Part shown: positions 16,811 through 25,631 of the stretch, in pieces
Layout: the number at the start of each line of letters is the position of its first letter
Numbering within the stretch: position 1 is the first letter of the stretch
Notes under the pieces: model-generated
What the model was told of the DNA's origin: nothing
Databases searched by the model: none
Seen by the model: the letters and a program-made list of their open reading frames with translations, nothing else
Source: Flagellimonas allohymeniacidonis
GTDB lineage: Bacteria; Bacteroidota; Bacteroidia; Flavobacteriales; Flavobacteriaceae
NCBI RefSeq assembly: GCF_004296335.1
Contig: NZ_SGIU01000001.1
Location: forward strand, 1-64,000
Direction: 5' to 3'
DNA: 64,000 nt
Made by a program: the position numbers and the translations under genes

Positions 16811-19273
16811 TTAGTCCAACATGAAAAGCGCATTGGCAAAAAAGAGTTTTCCGTTTTCCCAGAAACCTCTAAACAGAGGATTGTCCACCATATAGACCAC
16901 TTGACCTTTCCCTACGGATTCTGCTCCGAAAATCAAGGATTTTTGAACTTTCTTTTGGGCATCACTCCCCGCAAAACCAGAAACAGGTTTCACGGTGTCC
17001 TCTAGGTAGGCGGCATTACCCGACTTAAGGTAATCATAACTGGAGTTGCCCAACTTTAAGGTGAAATAGTCTTTGCCATAACCATAGGCGAGGGGGTGCG
17101 TATTATCGACTGTGGCCTTAAATATAGCACCAGTAATGGCGTTTTTTATCCGTTCACGTTGCCTATTTTTATGTAGTTTGGGCTTGCTTGTGGTAGTATC
17201 CTTTTTGGACTCCTTCTTTTTTATGCCAAATCCATTTTCACCTCCCATGGAGGCTATGGCACCACCCATTGCTATGAGCTTTCCTCCATCGGATACCCAA
17301 GCTTTGAGTTTTTTCAACTGACTTTCGTTGAGAAATTCCTTATAATTTCCGCCCGGTAAAATGAGAATGTGGTACGATTTTAAGTCTACAGATTTGTAAT
17401 AATCGGTATCCAGAACTGTCAAGGGATAACCCAATTGTTGCTCGAAGAAATGCCATATTTCGCCAAATCGGAGGGTTGAGGTGGGTTTTCCCGATAGGAT
17501 GGCGACCTTGGGTTTTTTTATCATTTTTACATAGCGGGAGCCAAAGTCTTTTCCTGAATCCACAAAACCAGTTGGGGTTATTTCCAAAGAAACAGCGTGC
17601 TTAGCTGAAATGCGTTTAAGTTTTGGAATGAAGTTTTTGGTGTTTTTGTTATCCGCTGTCGTGATGATGAGCCCTCCTCTTTCAAAGGATTTGTCTTCTA
17701 TTTTGAAGGGATGATTTGTTTTTCGTACACGTATGCCTTCTTTTAACAAGTCGGCCAAAAACCGGGCATCCCTCATGCTGCTCCAGTCTGATAAGAATGC
17801 ATAGGTGCCCTCTTTTATGATCCCCGCTGATATGGTATTGCTTGAATTGGAAGAAGGCGTAAAGCTGATATTGCTCATGGAGGCCACAGCGTCCAGTCCA
17901 TAAGCATAGGGTAGTGACCATGCAGTGATATCATAGGTCAAAGAATCGCTAAGTTTCGATTTAGGCTCAAACAATACCTTGACCAAAGTTCCTTTAGTTT
18001 GGTTGGTTGACACCACCAAAGTGTTTTCTGTGATGTTTGCGTTGCCGCTAACTCCAGTACTATAATTATAACCCTTAACTGAACCCTTGGTATTGGCGTA
18101 CCCAAACTCTATTTCGTGGGCTCTTAAAAGTTTTTCCAAAGCTTTTCTTTTATCACCATCGCCATTTAGGGCGTAGCTTTTGTACTTAAAGTTCTTCTTT
18201 TGATAGAATTTTTCGAACTCCGAATTCAGTTTTTCAGCATTTTTGGACGAAACTTCCACGGTGGACATACCTGTGGTGAAGTGATGGGAAATTCTATCCT
18301 TCAGGGTAAGGGTATCCCCAATTTTGGTAATCACGCCAAGGCCTGCTCTTCCGCTTCCACCCTGTTCATAGGTCATACCGATAGCTCCATTATAGGTTGG
18401 GTAGGTATCCCCATAACTTGGATAGAACAAGTCAAATATTTCCTTGGTAAAATAGAACCAACCGTTGGCATCAAAGTATTTCGCGTGGTTTTTTCCCAAA
18501 GTGACCTGAAATTCCCGCTGAAAATCGGTAATCACTTCGTGATAAGGCTCCGCGGCAGGAGCAAAATAATAAGGATTGTCCACGCCTTGTTCATGAAAAT
18601 CAACATGTACATGGGGCAACCACTGATTGTACACTTTTAAGCGTTGCTGGCTTTCCACTTGGGTCAACCAGGCCCAATCCCGATTGAGATCGAACATATA
18701 GTGATTGCTACGGCCATTCCACCAACCTTCATGATGCTCTTTGCTATTGGGATCTACTTGATTGGGGGAATTTTTATATTGGTTGTACCAGTTGCTATAG
18801 CGGTCACGACCATCTGGATTTATACAAGGGTCGATAATTACCACCGTATTTTCAAGGTAGGCACTCTTATTGGTGAGCAACTCGTAAATTGTTTGCATAG
18901 AGGCCTCCGTACTCACACTTTCATTTCCATGTACGTTATAACTGAGCCATACTATTGCTTTTTCGGCCTTATTGGCTTCCCCTTGGGCTGATTTTAGATG
19001 CTCTTTTCTAATATTTTCCAAGTCCGAAATATTTTCTGGAGAACTCACATATACCAATAAAAGGGGCCGTCGCTCATTGGTTTTTCCGTAGGAAGTCAAT
19101 TGTACACGCTCGGGTGCTTGTTGGGCCAAATAAGTATAATAATCTACTACTTCATGGTGTCTTGTAAATTCTGTACCCAATTCATAGCCAAAAAACTCAG
19201 AAGGGGATTTGATGTTTTGGGAAGACAGACTAAAGGAAATAAGGCAAAAGGAGACGAGTAAAAGTCTTTTCAT
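16811..19273 (-). CDS. Secreted M14-family zinc carboxypeptidase with C-terminal GATase-like domain
   Basis: 820 residues with a signal peptide (about 1-19). The M14 catalytic domain spans about 30-340. Metal ligands are H115 and E118 in NVHGNES and H227 in VDFHEQG. E303 in MTYEQGGSGRAG fits the general base. The C-terminal part includes a class I glutamine-amidotransferase-like/ThuA-like fold (about 600-690; YHILILPGGNYKEF, then GGKLIAMGGAIA) with no evident catalytic triad. It is probably a periplasmic or secreted peptidase. A good promoter (TTG-N19-TAGCTTTG) lies just upstream. Confidence 0.9.
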   Translation of the reverse strand: MKRLLLVSFCLISFSLSSQNIKSPSEFFGYELGTEFTRHHEVVDYYTYLAQQAPERVQLTSYGKTNERRPLLLVYVSSPENISDLENIRKEHLKSAQGEANKAEKAIVWLSYNVHGNESVSTEASMQTIYELLTNKSAYLENTVVIIDPCINPDGRDRYSNWYNQYKNSPNQVDPNSKEHHEGWWNGRSNHYMFDLNRDWAWLTQVESQQRLKVYNQWLPHVHVDFHEQGVDNPYYFAPAAEPYHEVITDFQREFQVTLGKNHAKYFDANGWFYFTKEIFDLFYPSYGDTYPTYNGAIGMTYEQGGSGRAGLGVITKIGDTLTLKDRISHHFTTGMSTVEVSSKNAEKLNSEFEKFYQKKNFKYKSYALNGDGDKRKALEKLLRAHEIEFGYANTKGSVKGYNYSTGVSGNANITENTLVVSTNQTKGTLVKVLFEPKSKLSDSLTYDITAWSLPYAYGLDAVASMSNISFTPSSNSSNTISAGIIKEGTYAFLSDWSSMRDARFLADLLKEGIRVRKTNHPFKIEDKSFERGGLIITTADNKNTKNFIPKLKRISAKHAVSLEITPTGFVDSGKDFGSRYVKMIKKPKVAILSGKPTSTLRFGEIWHFFEQQLGYPLTVLDTDYYKSVDLKSYHILILPGGNYKEFLNESQLKKLKAWVSDGGKLIAMGGAIASMGGENGFGIKKKESKKDTTTSKPKLHKNRQRERIKNAITGAIFKATVDNTHPLAYGYGKDYFTLKLGNSSYDYLKSGNAAYLEDTVKPVSGFAGSDAQKKVQKSLIFGAESVGKGQVVYMVDNPLFRGFWENGKLFFANALFMLD

Positions 19274-19295
19274 GCGTCAGCAGTTAGTTGATAAC

Positions 19296-19325
19296 CAAAG
19301 CTAGCAATAAAATCCAAAACGGCAA
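19296..19325 (-). promoter_or_regulatory. Promoter of the M14 peptidase gene
   Basis: On the minus strand TTG (19323-19325), a 19-bp spacer and TAGCTTTG (19296-19303) match the Bacteroidetes promoter consensus in sequence and spacing, 23 bp before the start codon. Confidence 0.65.
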
Positions 19326-19428
19326 TCTGCACCTCGTTAGGTGGACAAATCGATAAAAAGTAATTAACGTATTTTTAGGAAGAGTAAAAAAGAAGAGATT
19401 TATCTTTAGCACGTTTTTACTGTTTTTA

Positions 19429-21030
19429 ATGGATGTAGATTGTATACCCTTTAGGGAGACCGGTTATTTTTCCAAGTTAATTTGCGATTATATCGACCAA
19501 AAAAGGGAATTGGCCCCTTTTTACAACAGATTTCCCTCTATGGAAGCTTTCAAAGACCAAATTGAGGAGAAAAAGGCCAACTACCCATCCAAAAACCGAA
19601 AGGTCCTTGTTGACCAACTTCAAGCCCAATATGCGCATCTGGAGATATCAAAAGCAACCCAGAAAAACATTGATGCATTAAAACAGGAAACAACCTTTAC
19701 GGTGGTCACTGGTCACCAATTGAATTTGTTCACGGGCCCGCTATACTTTCTATATAAGATCGTATCAACCATAAATCTTGCAAAACAGCTCAAAAAGAAA
19801 TATTCGAAGTACAATTTTGTGCCGGTGTATTGGATGGCCACGGAGGACCATGATTTTGATGAGATAAACTACTTCAATTTTAAAGGGCAAAAAGTACAAT
19901 GGAACCGAGATGCCTCCGGTGCCGTCGGTGAGTTAGACACAGAGGGTCTTGATGCATTGTATGAAACTTTTTCAGGAGAACTTGGAGTTTCAAAGAATGC
20001 GGATGAGCTCAGGGATTTATTCAAAAATACCTATTTGGAGCACAATAATCTTACCGAGGCGACCCGATTTTTGGCCAATGCCCTTTTTGGAAAGCACGGT
20101 CTGGTCATTTTGGATGGCAATGATAAAGGTTTGAAGCAATTGTTGGTGCCCTATGCTGAAAAAGACATTTTTGAAAATATTCCCTATCAAAAAGTTACTG
20201 AATCCATGGAGAACTTATCAAAGGTCTCTTCGCACTATAAGATTCAGGTGAATCCGCGGGAAATCAACTATTTCTACTTAGATGAAGGCATAAGGGAGCG
20301 CATCGTTCAAACGAATGGAAAGTATGAAGTAAATTCTATGAACATTCAATTTTCCAAAGAAGAGTTAAAAAAAGAACTCATGGAGAATCCTGAGCGATTT
20401 TCGCCAAACGTAATTGCCAGACCCCTTTTTCAAGAAATCATATTGCCCAATTTGTGTTATATCGGGGGAGGAGGTGAACTGGCCTATTGGTTGGAACTGA
20501 AATCCTACTTTGATGCCATGGGAATCACCTTTCCGATGTTACTTTTGCGGAACTCCGTGCTTTTTATAACTCAAAAACAGGCAAAAAAGGTCGACAAGCT
20601 TGCTCTAAAGGTATCCGACTTGTTCTTAAAGCAACATCAGTTTATCAACAAGAAAATTCGGGAGATTTCAAATATTGACATTGATTTTGGACCGCAGAAG
20701 AAACATCTTGAAGCACAATTTGATGCTTTGTACGAATTGACAGAAAAGACGGACAAAACGTTTTTAGGAGCTGTTAAGGCCCAAGAGGTGAAACAAAAGA
20801 ATGGATTGGATGCCTTGGAGAAACGATTGCTTCAAGCCCAAAAAAGGAAACTAAAAGACCATGTGGTTCGGATGACCGATATTCAAAACGCACTTTTTCC
20901 CAATCAATCCCTTCAAGAAAGACAGGCGAATTTTTCGGAGTTGTACCTCGAACTGGGAGAGGACCTCATTGCTGAGTTGATGAAGCATTTAGACCCATTG
21001 GAGCAGTCTTTTCTTGTGTTAAGGCACTAA
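19429..21030 (+). CDS. bshC: Bacillithiol synthase, cysteine-adding enzyme
   Basis: 533 residues, the usual BshC length. It joins cysteine to glucosaminyl-malate in the last step of bacillithiol synthesis. Family signatures are TGHQLNLFTGPLYFLYKI (about 97-114), VPVYWMATEDHDFDEINYF (about 135-153) and RPLFQEIILPNLCYIGGGGE followed by LAYW (about 330-350). A coiled-coil segment lies near the C-terminus (about 440-500). It diverges from the M14 gene and overlaps the convergent PNPOx gene by 12 bp. No other bsh gene is in the window, so the pathway is split on this chromosome. Confidence 0.94.
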   Translation: MDVDCIPFRETGYFSKLICDYIDQKRELAPFYNRFPSMEAFKDQIEEKKANYPSKNRKVLVDQLQAQYAHLEISKATQKNIDALKQETTFTVVTGHQLNLFTGPLYFLYKIVSTINLAKQLKKKYSKYNFVPVYWMATEDHDFDEINYFNFKGQKVQWNRDASGAVGELDTEGLDALYETFSGELGVSKNADELRDLFKNTYLEHNNLTEATRFLANALFGKHGLVILDGNDKGLKQLLVPYAEKDIFENIPYQKVTESMENLSKVSSHYKIQVNPREINYFYLDEGIRERIVQTNGKYEVNSMNIQFSKEELKKELMENPERFSPNVIARPLFQEIILPNLCYIGGGGELAYWLELKSYFDAMGITFPMLLLRNSVLFITQKQAKKVDKLALKVSDLFLKQHQFINKKIREISNIDIDFGPQKKHLEAQFDALYELTEKTDKTFLGAVKAQEVKQKNGLDALEKRLLQAQKRKLKDHVVRMTDIQNALFPNQSLQERQANFSELYLELGEDLIAELMKHLDPLEQSFLVLRH

Positions 21031-21564
21031 ATAGTTGCCTTCCCAACCTGTACCTTTTTTAATGAATTTTGCTCTAGTGTGATGGGTGCGTCCCAATTTT
21101 AAAAAATCAATTTCCTCTGGAACGATATGAACGATGGCGAAATGCTCTGTGCCTCTTAAATATTCTATCTCCTCGGGGTCCTTTATCGGAGATCCAGGGG
21201 TTTGACTGGCCGTGTAATCTTTTCTGGCATTTAATTGGACTCCGCTCCAATACTTTTTTAGAATCGCCGGGTCAGTTTCAACCGATGCTTTTCCCATTAT
21301 TGTGAGCTGCCATAACTTTTTGGGATGATAAAAAAGTGCAGAAACCGACGGTTTTTCCTTTATCTCCTTCATTTTGGTGGAACGATTGTCTGTATAAAAG
21401 GTTAAGCATAAATCTTTCGTCACCTTTCGAAGTACTACGGTTCTTAGTCCGAGGCCGTTTTTCAGTCCATGTGTAGCCAAGGTAAAATAACGAAATGGAT
21501 GCTTCTTTTTAGAGGTTCCCAACCTTAATTCAGTGGTTAATTCGTCCAGTAAAGTTTGAATCAT
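21019..21564 (-). CDS. Pyridoxamine 5'-phosphate oxidase-family flavoprotein
   Basis: 181 residues from the ATG at 21564 (MIQTLLDEL); an upstream GTG/ATG extension of five residues is possible. The split-barrel FMN-binding pattern is visible as FRYFTLATHGLKNGLGLRTVVLR near residue 24, LTFYTDNRSTKM, and ALFYHPKKLWQLTIMGKA. It resembles the Alr4036/PNPOx-like group rather than PdxH itself, since it lacks the PdxH C-terminal motif. The substrate is unknown. The 3' end overlaps bshC by 12 bp. Confidence 0.85.
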   Translation of the reverse strand: MIQTLLDELTTELRLGTSKKKHPFRYFTLATHGLKNGLGLRTVVLRKVTKDLCLTFYTDNRSTKMKEIKEKPSVSALFYHPKKLWQLTIMGKASVETDPAILKKYWSGVQLNARKDYTASQTPGSPIKDPEEIEYLRGTEHFAIVHIVPEEIDFLKLGRTHHTRAKFIKKGTGWEGNYLVP

Positions 21565-21712
21565 GCCCCAAGAAAACAACTTTTTTCAAAAAAAAATTAA
21601 AAATGAGGTAGGGTTTTTTCGGGGTGGGTTGTTTTACATATGAAAATTGCTATGAATTTTTATAAATATTGAGTTGGTAAACTCATATGTTTAGGTTGGT
21701 TTTGATTTTATT

Positions 21713-21749
21713 AAAAGCCCCGGAGTGGTTCCCGGGGCTTTTGCCTTTT
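21713..21749 (-). terminator. Terminator of the pore-like lipoprotein gene
   Basis: A perfect 11-bp stem, AAAAGCCCCGG (21713-21723) with CCGGGGCTTTT (21732-21742), has an 8-base loop. It lies 24 bp past the stop at 21773. The T-run built into the stem works in both directions. Confidence 0.85.
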
Positions 21750-21772
21750 AACTAACTCAAATCAATGGAACA

Positions 21773-23446
21773 CTAGTTGCATGCATTGGCAATATCCCTA
21801 GTTTCTGTAGATGTTTCTATAAGACGATCTATGGAGGTGGTACCACGAACGGTAACTTGAATGAATTTGTCTCCAACCTCTGTGACTACCCCAGTAAAGC
21901 TGTTGAATGCGAATTGGGTTAAAATTTCTTGTCCGGTCAAATCGTTGTTATCCTCCTGATAGTTTCCAGAGATAATAAATCGCTGTACAAAAGGGACCTT
22001 AATGTTTTGGTATTGTTGGTAAATATCAGCAACCGAGATAGCGGTCCCTGGAGGGACACCAACCTCCCTGGAAACTGAAACTTGAACGGATTGTTCCGTG
22101 CTCAAACTCCGAGATTTTGTATTGGTCTCAGTAGCTGTTTTTGAATATTCGTAGCTCCCTGTAATTGAACCTTTTATGGACTTTTTGGTCCCACTGCCAA
22201 AGAATTTGGCTTCAGCTTCATAAGCAACCTCCACACTTACTTCCACGCCAGCGGTATTGGTGGTAGAAACTGACATGGTTTCCTCATAGCCTGAAGTCTG
22301 TGTTGTAGTAATGGTCGTAGTTTCACCAATGGTCTGGGTAAGTGTTCCACTACTGCAATTGCGCAGAGTGCTGTTATAGGCACTATTGGTGGCGGATGGT
22401 GGCATTATGGGTTTCATGAATTGGGAATCAACTACTTGTATATCCCAATCAATATCAAAAAGTAGTATCCTGAAGTAGTGCGGCTCATCTGGAGTACTAG
22501 TGTTGGCAATTACAAAATTGCTACCAGACACTACTAAAGGGTTTTCTGTGCCTCGAGGTACAATCTTGAATAACCCAGGTCCGTCTTTCTCGATTTTGAA
22601 CCAATAATTTTGAAAGTCAACAACATTGGTGTTGCCACCATTTACAGCTAGATTTCCCCTGCTTTGAACATTAAGTTGGCCACTTGACATGTATAAATAA
22701 TGAATATCGTTACCATCATGTACTGCAATTGAGAAATATTCTTCATTACCAGAAATCCTTTCAAAATGATACGTTGTGTATCTTTCGAAGAAATCAGGTT
22801 CTTCCGAATAGTTCATAGTTCCCCTAAGTCTTATATCAGATGGTGGGTTGATGCCACCAGCAGGATAGCGTTGTGAAGATGGAGCACCTACTACATTATT
22901 GTCTTTATCCACTAACTGGACATAGTATTTTAAATCTGGTCGCAGGTTTACCTCGGCAAAAAGGTCATCAAGACCTTCAGCATCTATTTCTTCCTCATCA
23001 GGACTTGCCTTAAACGACAGCTTGGAAAAACTTTGAGTGGCCAGTACGGCATCTGTTTCATCCCGTACTGAGACCTCCAGGGCTACACCTTCCCTCAACT
23101 CTTGTTCTAGGGCATCATCAAGTTGGTCATTTTCAAAAGATAGGTTGGCCAGGTTGTTGAATTCGTCAAAAGGTACTGTTTCTTCAAAGGGAGAGGAAGA
23201 TGAGATAGAAATTACCGCGGTAACGGGATTATATCCTCTTCTGGCAATTTCGCGGCCACTGATACTAATACCAATCTGACCTTCATCCGTTTCAAATTCA
23301 TCTGTGGAAATCGTAGGGGCAAGTTCCTCGACCTTTTCATTTTCGGTGGGTGGTTGTTCACCAGAGTTCTCACTGCTACATGCTACAAGAATTATTAGCA
23401 TAATGGATGTAGCAAGCCTGCTAGGTATTCTAAAATTTGTTTTCAT
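21773..23446 (-). CDS. Lipoprotein with aerolysin/ETX-MTX2-like beta-pore module
   Basis: 557 residues from the ATG at 23446; a GTG sits one codon upstream. A lipoprotein signal ends at Cys23 (LVACSSEN). Residues about 40-160 are an acidic, probably Ig-like part. Residues about 190-340 are a beta-rich segment with repeated aromatic strands that resembles a beta-trefoil or lectin domain. From about Cys364 come long alternating Ser/Thr strands (TITTTQTSGYEETMSVSTT; VEVSVEVAYEAEAKFF; SITGSYEYSKTATETNTKS; EQSVQVSVSREVGVPPGT) and then IKVPFVQRFIISG. Paired Ser/Thr-rich strands around a glycine-containing hairpin segment are the mark of aerolysin-like pore-formers. I recognise the pattern, not a specific family. 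A TPR-LuxR regulator gene lies just upstream. Confidence 0.75.
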   Translation of the reverse strand: MKTNFRIPSRLATSIMLIILVACSSENSGEQPPTENEKVEELAPTISTDEFETDEGQIGISISGREIARRGYNPVTAVISISSSSPFEETVPFDEFNNLANLSFENDQLDDALEQELREGVALEVSVRDETDAVLATQSFSKLSFKASPDEEEIDAEGLDDLFAEVNLRPDLKYYVQLVDKDNNVVGAPSSQRYPAGGINPPSDIRLRGTMNYSEEPDFFERYTTYHFERISGNEEYFSIAVHDGNDIHYLYMSSGQLNVQSRGNLAVNGGNTNVVDFQNYWFKIEKDGPGLFKIVPRGTENPLVVSGSNFVIANTSTPDEPHYFRILLFDIDWDIQVVDSQFMKPIMPPSATNSAYNSTLRNCSSGTLTQTIGETTTITTTQTSGYEETMSVSTTNTAGVEVSVEVAYEAEAKFFGSGTKKSIKGSITGSYEYSKTATETNTKSRSLSTEQSVQVSVSREVGVPPGTAISVADIYQQYQNIKVPFVQRFIISGNYQEDNNDLTGQEILTQFAFNSFTGVVTEVGDKFIQVTVRGTTSIDRLIETSTETRDIANACN

Positions 23447-23454
23447 CACGTTTT

Positions 23455-23540
23455 CGTTTTGTGGTTAAACTTGATTGTTTGTTTTGTGTGACCTGCCCGG
23501 TAATGGTCTGCAGCCCTTAGCCGAGCAAGACCACAAAACG
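23455..23540 (-). promoter_or_regulatory. Long-range inverted repeat in the 5' leader
   Basis: CGTTTTGTGGT (23455-23465) and ACCACAAAACG (23530-23540) are perfect 11-bp complements inside the predicted leader of the lipoprotein mRNA, enclosing 64 bases. The inner arm ends about eight bases before the ATG. The leader could fold into a closed domain that affects translation. Confidence 0.4.
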
Positions 23541-23561
23541 GTTGTCAAATTGATGACACCA

Positions 23562-23569
23562 CAAACCTA
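23562..23569 (-). promoter_or_regulatory. -7 promoter box of the pore-like lipoprotein gene
   Basis: TAGGTTTG on the minus strand matches TAnnTTTG exactly. No -33 TTG is seen at 17-22 bp, suggesting an activator-dependent promoter. The implied leader is about 105-110 bases. Confidence 0.5.
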
Positions 23570-23600
23570 AATGACTGATATTGAGGTATAAAAAAATAAG

Positions 23601-23652
23601 GGTGGACAAGAGGTGGACATCCTAAAAATAGTTGTGGGACAAGAGGTGGACA
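23601..23652 (-). repeat. Helically phased direct repeats, candidate activator site
   Basis: The 16-base unit GGACAAGAGGTGGACA occurs at 23604-23619 and again, identical, at 23637-23652 (period 33). Within it the half-site GGTGGACA (minus strand TGTCCACC) starts at 23601, 23612 and 23645, with a 6/8 match at 23634. All starts fall on multiples of 11 bp. The block lies about 45-100 bp upstream of the predicted transcription start, where an activator would bind. Confidence 0.7.
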
Positions 23653-23671
23653 GTTCTTAAAATGCCTATTT

Positions 23672-25531
23672 TCAAAGGCTTAGCACCAAATCTTGCAATG
23701 AGTCCTCTGTAGTGATATCCAGTTTTTTACGAAGTCGATATCGGGCCTTTTTAATCCCTTCAGGTGAAATATTAAGAATATTGGCAATCTCTTTTGATGA
23801 CAAATTCATTTTTAAAAGGGCCAAAAGACGAAGCTCATTTGAGGTGACCTGGGGGTATTTTGACTTTACATTGCTATTGAAGTCTTTATGTACTTCTTCA
23901 AAGTACCGAGAGAAATTCTCCCAATTGTTATCGTCCTGTAAATCAAAGTCTATGGTACGAATCAATTGTTGGTAACCATTTTTGGATTCCTCTGTTTCCT
24001 TTAATTCCTTTGCTTTTTGTTTTAACCCTTCCAAGACTTCGTTTTTTTTGGCCAGATGCAGGGCATGGGTGGTGAGTTCTTTCTTTTTGAAAGCAAGTTC
24101 TGCATCAACCTTTTCTTTTTCCAACCGATTTCTTTTCATCTTCTGTCGAATTCCATAAAACCCGATAAAAGAAATAACCAAAAGACCGGCCAAGAGTATT
24201 TTTTGAAGATTACTGATTTCCGCTTTTTGTTCCAAAACAGTAATTTCCCTGTCTTGCAGAACAATTTGCTGCTCTTTTTTTTCGGTTTCATATTGTGTCT
24301 TCAGTTCTTCAATCTGTCTTGATTTGGTTTCATTGAATATAGAATCATTAAGGTTTTGGTAGGCCTTAAAGTCTTGAAGAGCTGCATAAGAATTTCCCAT
24401 GGTCTCATACACTTCAGCACGTTCTTTAAAAGCATCAGCGAGATTATCGATGGAACCGATGGAATCGGCCAATTGTATCGCTTTTGTAAAATAAGTCACC
24501 GATTTGGGGTAATCAGCTTTTAAAAAATAGGTGGAACCAATATCGTTAAAACTAATAATCTGATTGTTGATGGAACCTCTCTTAACGGATAAATCGTTGG
24601 ATTTGAACTGGTACTCTAGTGCTTCATCATAGCGGCCCTGTTCCATTAAAACGGCTCCAATGTTGCCATAATTGGCGGCTACAAAATCGTCCCTTTTCAT
24701 TTTATGGCTTTGGTCCAGACTTGATTGATAATTTTCAAGAGCCTTTTCATAATCTTTCAAATGGTAATAAGCCGAGCCAATTTCCATATAGGTGATGGCA
24801 AGCCAATTGGTATGGTCTAGTTCTTTGAAGGCTTCGAGTCCTTTGAAAAGATAAGGCAGGCCTTCTTCACTATTGTTCCTAAGAACCTCTGTTCTGCCGA
24901 TGCCTACGTCCACAATCGCTCTTTTCAAAGGGTTTTCCTGGTTTAAGGTGTCGAGCACCCGGACGGCATTTAAAAGTTGCTCGATGGCAAGTTTAAATTC
25001 TCCCTTGTCCAAATAAATAGTAGATTTTCTCTGGAAGGCATCACTAAGCATTTCTCCATTTTTCATTTCCTTGGCTACGGTAACGGATTTTTCAGAAAGA
25101 TCAAGTGCCTTTTTAAAATTGCCTTCCAGATTTTCAAATCGTGTCCATTCATAGAGCGTGCCGAAAAGTAACTGTTTACTTTCCAATTTTTTCGATGCGG
25201 TTTCTGCTCTTTCGAAATAGTAGGCCACGGAATCTGGGAGGTAATAATTCTTATAGTACATGCCCAGATTCTTCAATGCCATTGCCTCGTCTTCTTTAGA
25301 GCTAATTTTTTCTGAAAGTTTTAGACCTTTATGGAGGTACTCTAGTGCCAGTTCAGGACTAGACCTTCTGGTTTCGATGAATATTGCCTCTGCAGTCTTC
25401 ACTTTTTCTAAACCATCAGAAAGTGATTTGTAGGCGTTGAGAAGGCTATCCAATCCCTGATTATCCTGAGCACGGATGAAGGGAAGGCAAAAAAATAACA
25501 GGGTGATAAATAGGAGTGTTGAGGTTTTCAT
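23672..25531 (-). CDS. Membrane-anchored TPR protein with LuxR-type DNA-binding domain
   Basis: 619 residues from the ATG at 25531, where MKTSTLLFITLLFFCLPF gives a proper signal/anchor; the longer frame to 25591 does not. About ten TPR repeats cover residues 30-400 (for example YYHLKDYEKALENYQSSL and MEQGRYDEALEYQFKS). A coiled coil, one transmembrane helix (about 440-462, ILLAGLLVISFIGFYGI), a second coiled coil and a C-terminal LuxR/GerE helix-turn-helix (about 565-619, SSKEIANILNISPEGIKKAR) follow. TPRs would be periplasmic and the HTH cytoplasmic. It probably controls the lipoprotein gene downstream, whose promoter carries phased repeats. Confidence 0.9.
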   Translation of the reverse strand: MKTSTLLFITLLFFCLPFIRAQDNQGLDSLLNAYKSLSDGLEKVKTAEAIFIETRRSSPELALEYLHKGLKLSEKISSKEDEAMALKNLGMYYKNYYLPDSVAYYFERAETASKKLESKQLLFGTLYEWTRFENLEGNFKKALDLSEKSVTVAKEMKNGEMLSDAFQRKSTIYLDKGEFKLAIEQLLNAVRVLDTLNQENPLKRAIVDVGIGRTEVLRNNSEEGLPYLFKGLEAFKELDHTNWLAITYMEIGSAYYHLKDYEKALENYQSSLDQSHKMKRDDFVAANYGNIGAVLMEQGRYDEALEYQFKSNDLSVKRGSINNQIISFNDIGSTYFLKADYPKSVTYFTKAIQLADSIGSIDNLADAFKERAEVYETMGNSYAALQDFKAYQNLNDSIFNETKSRQIEELKTQYETEKKEQQIVLQDREITVLEQKAEISNLQKILLAGLLVISFIGFYGIRQKMKRNRLEKEKVDAELAFKKKELTTHALHLAKKNEVLEGLKQKAKELKETEESKNGYQQLIRTIDFDLQDDNNWENFSRYFEEVHKDFNSNVKSKYPQVTSNELRLLALLKMNLSSKEIANILNISPEGIKKARYRLRKKLDITTEDSLQDLVLSL

Positions 25532-25600
25532 AGTGGATGGCTTATCTCTTAAAAATAGACAATTCCAATCAACCTTTTGAAAAAGAAGCATTTATAAATG

Positions 25601-25631
25601 AAAAGCCCCGGTAGTGGGCCGGGGCTTTGAT
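25601..25631 (-). terminator. Terminator of the GH65 operon
   Basis: AAAGCCCCGG (25602-25611) pairs with CCGGGGCTTT (25619-25628) around a 7-base loop. On the minus strand it is followed by TTTTCATTT. It begins three bases after the GH65 stop. Confidence 0.85.

Noticed and set aside
18200..18991. Two long frames antisense to the M14 peptidase
   Set aside because: The composition mirrors the conserved enzyme on the minus strand; no domain recognised.
19340..19347. A single GGTGGACA upstream of bshC, matching the phased half-site
   Set aside because: One 8-base match without phased partners is expected by chance in 64 kb.
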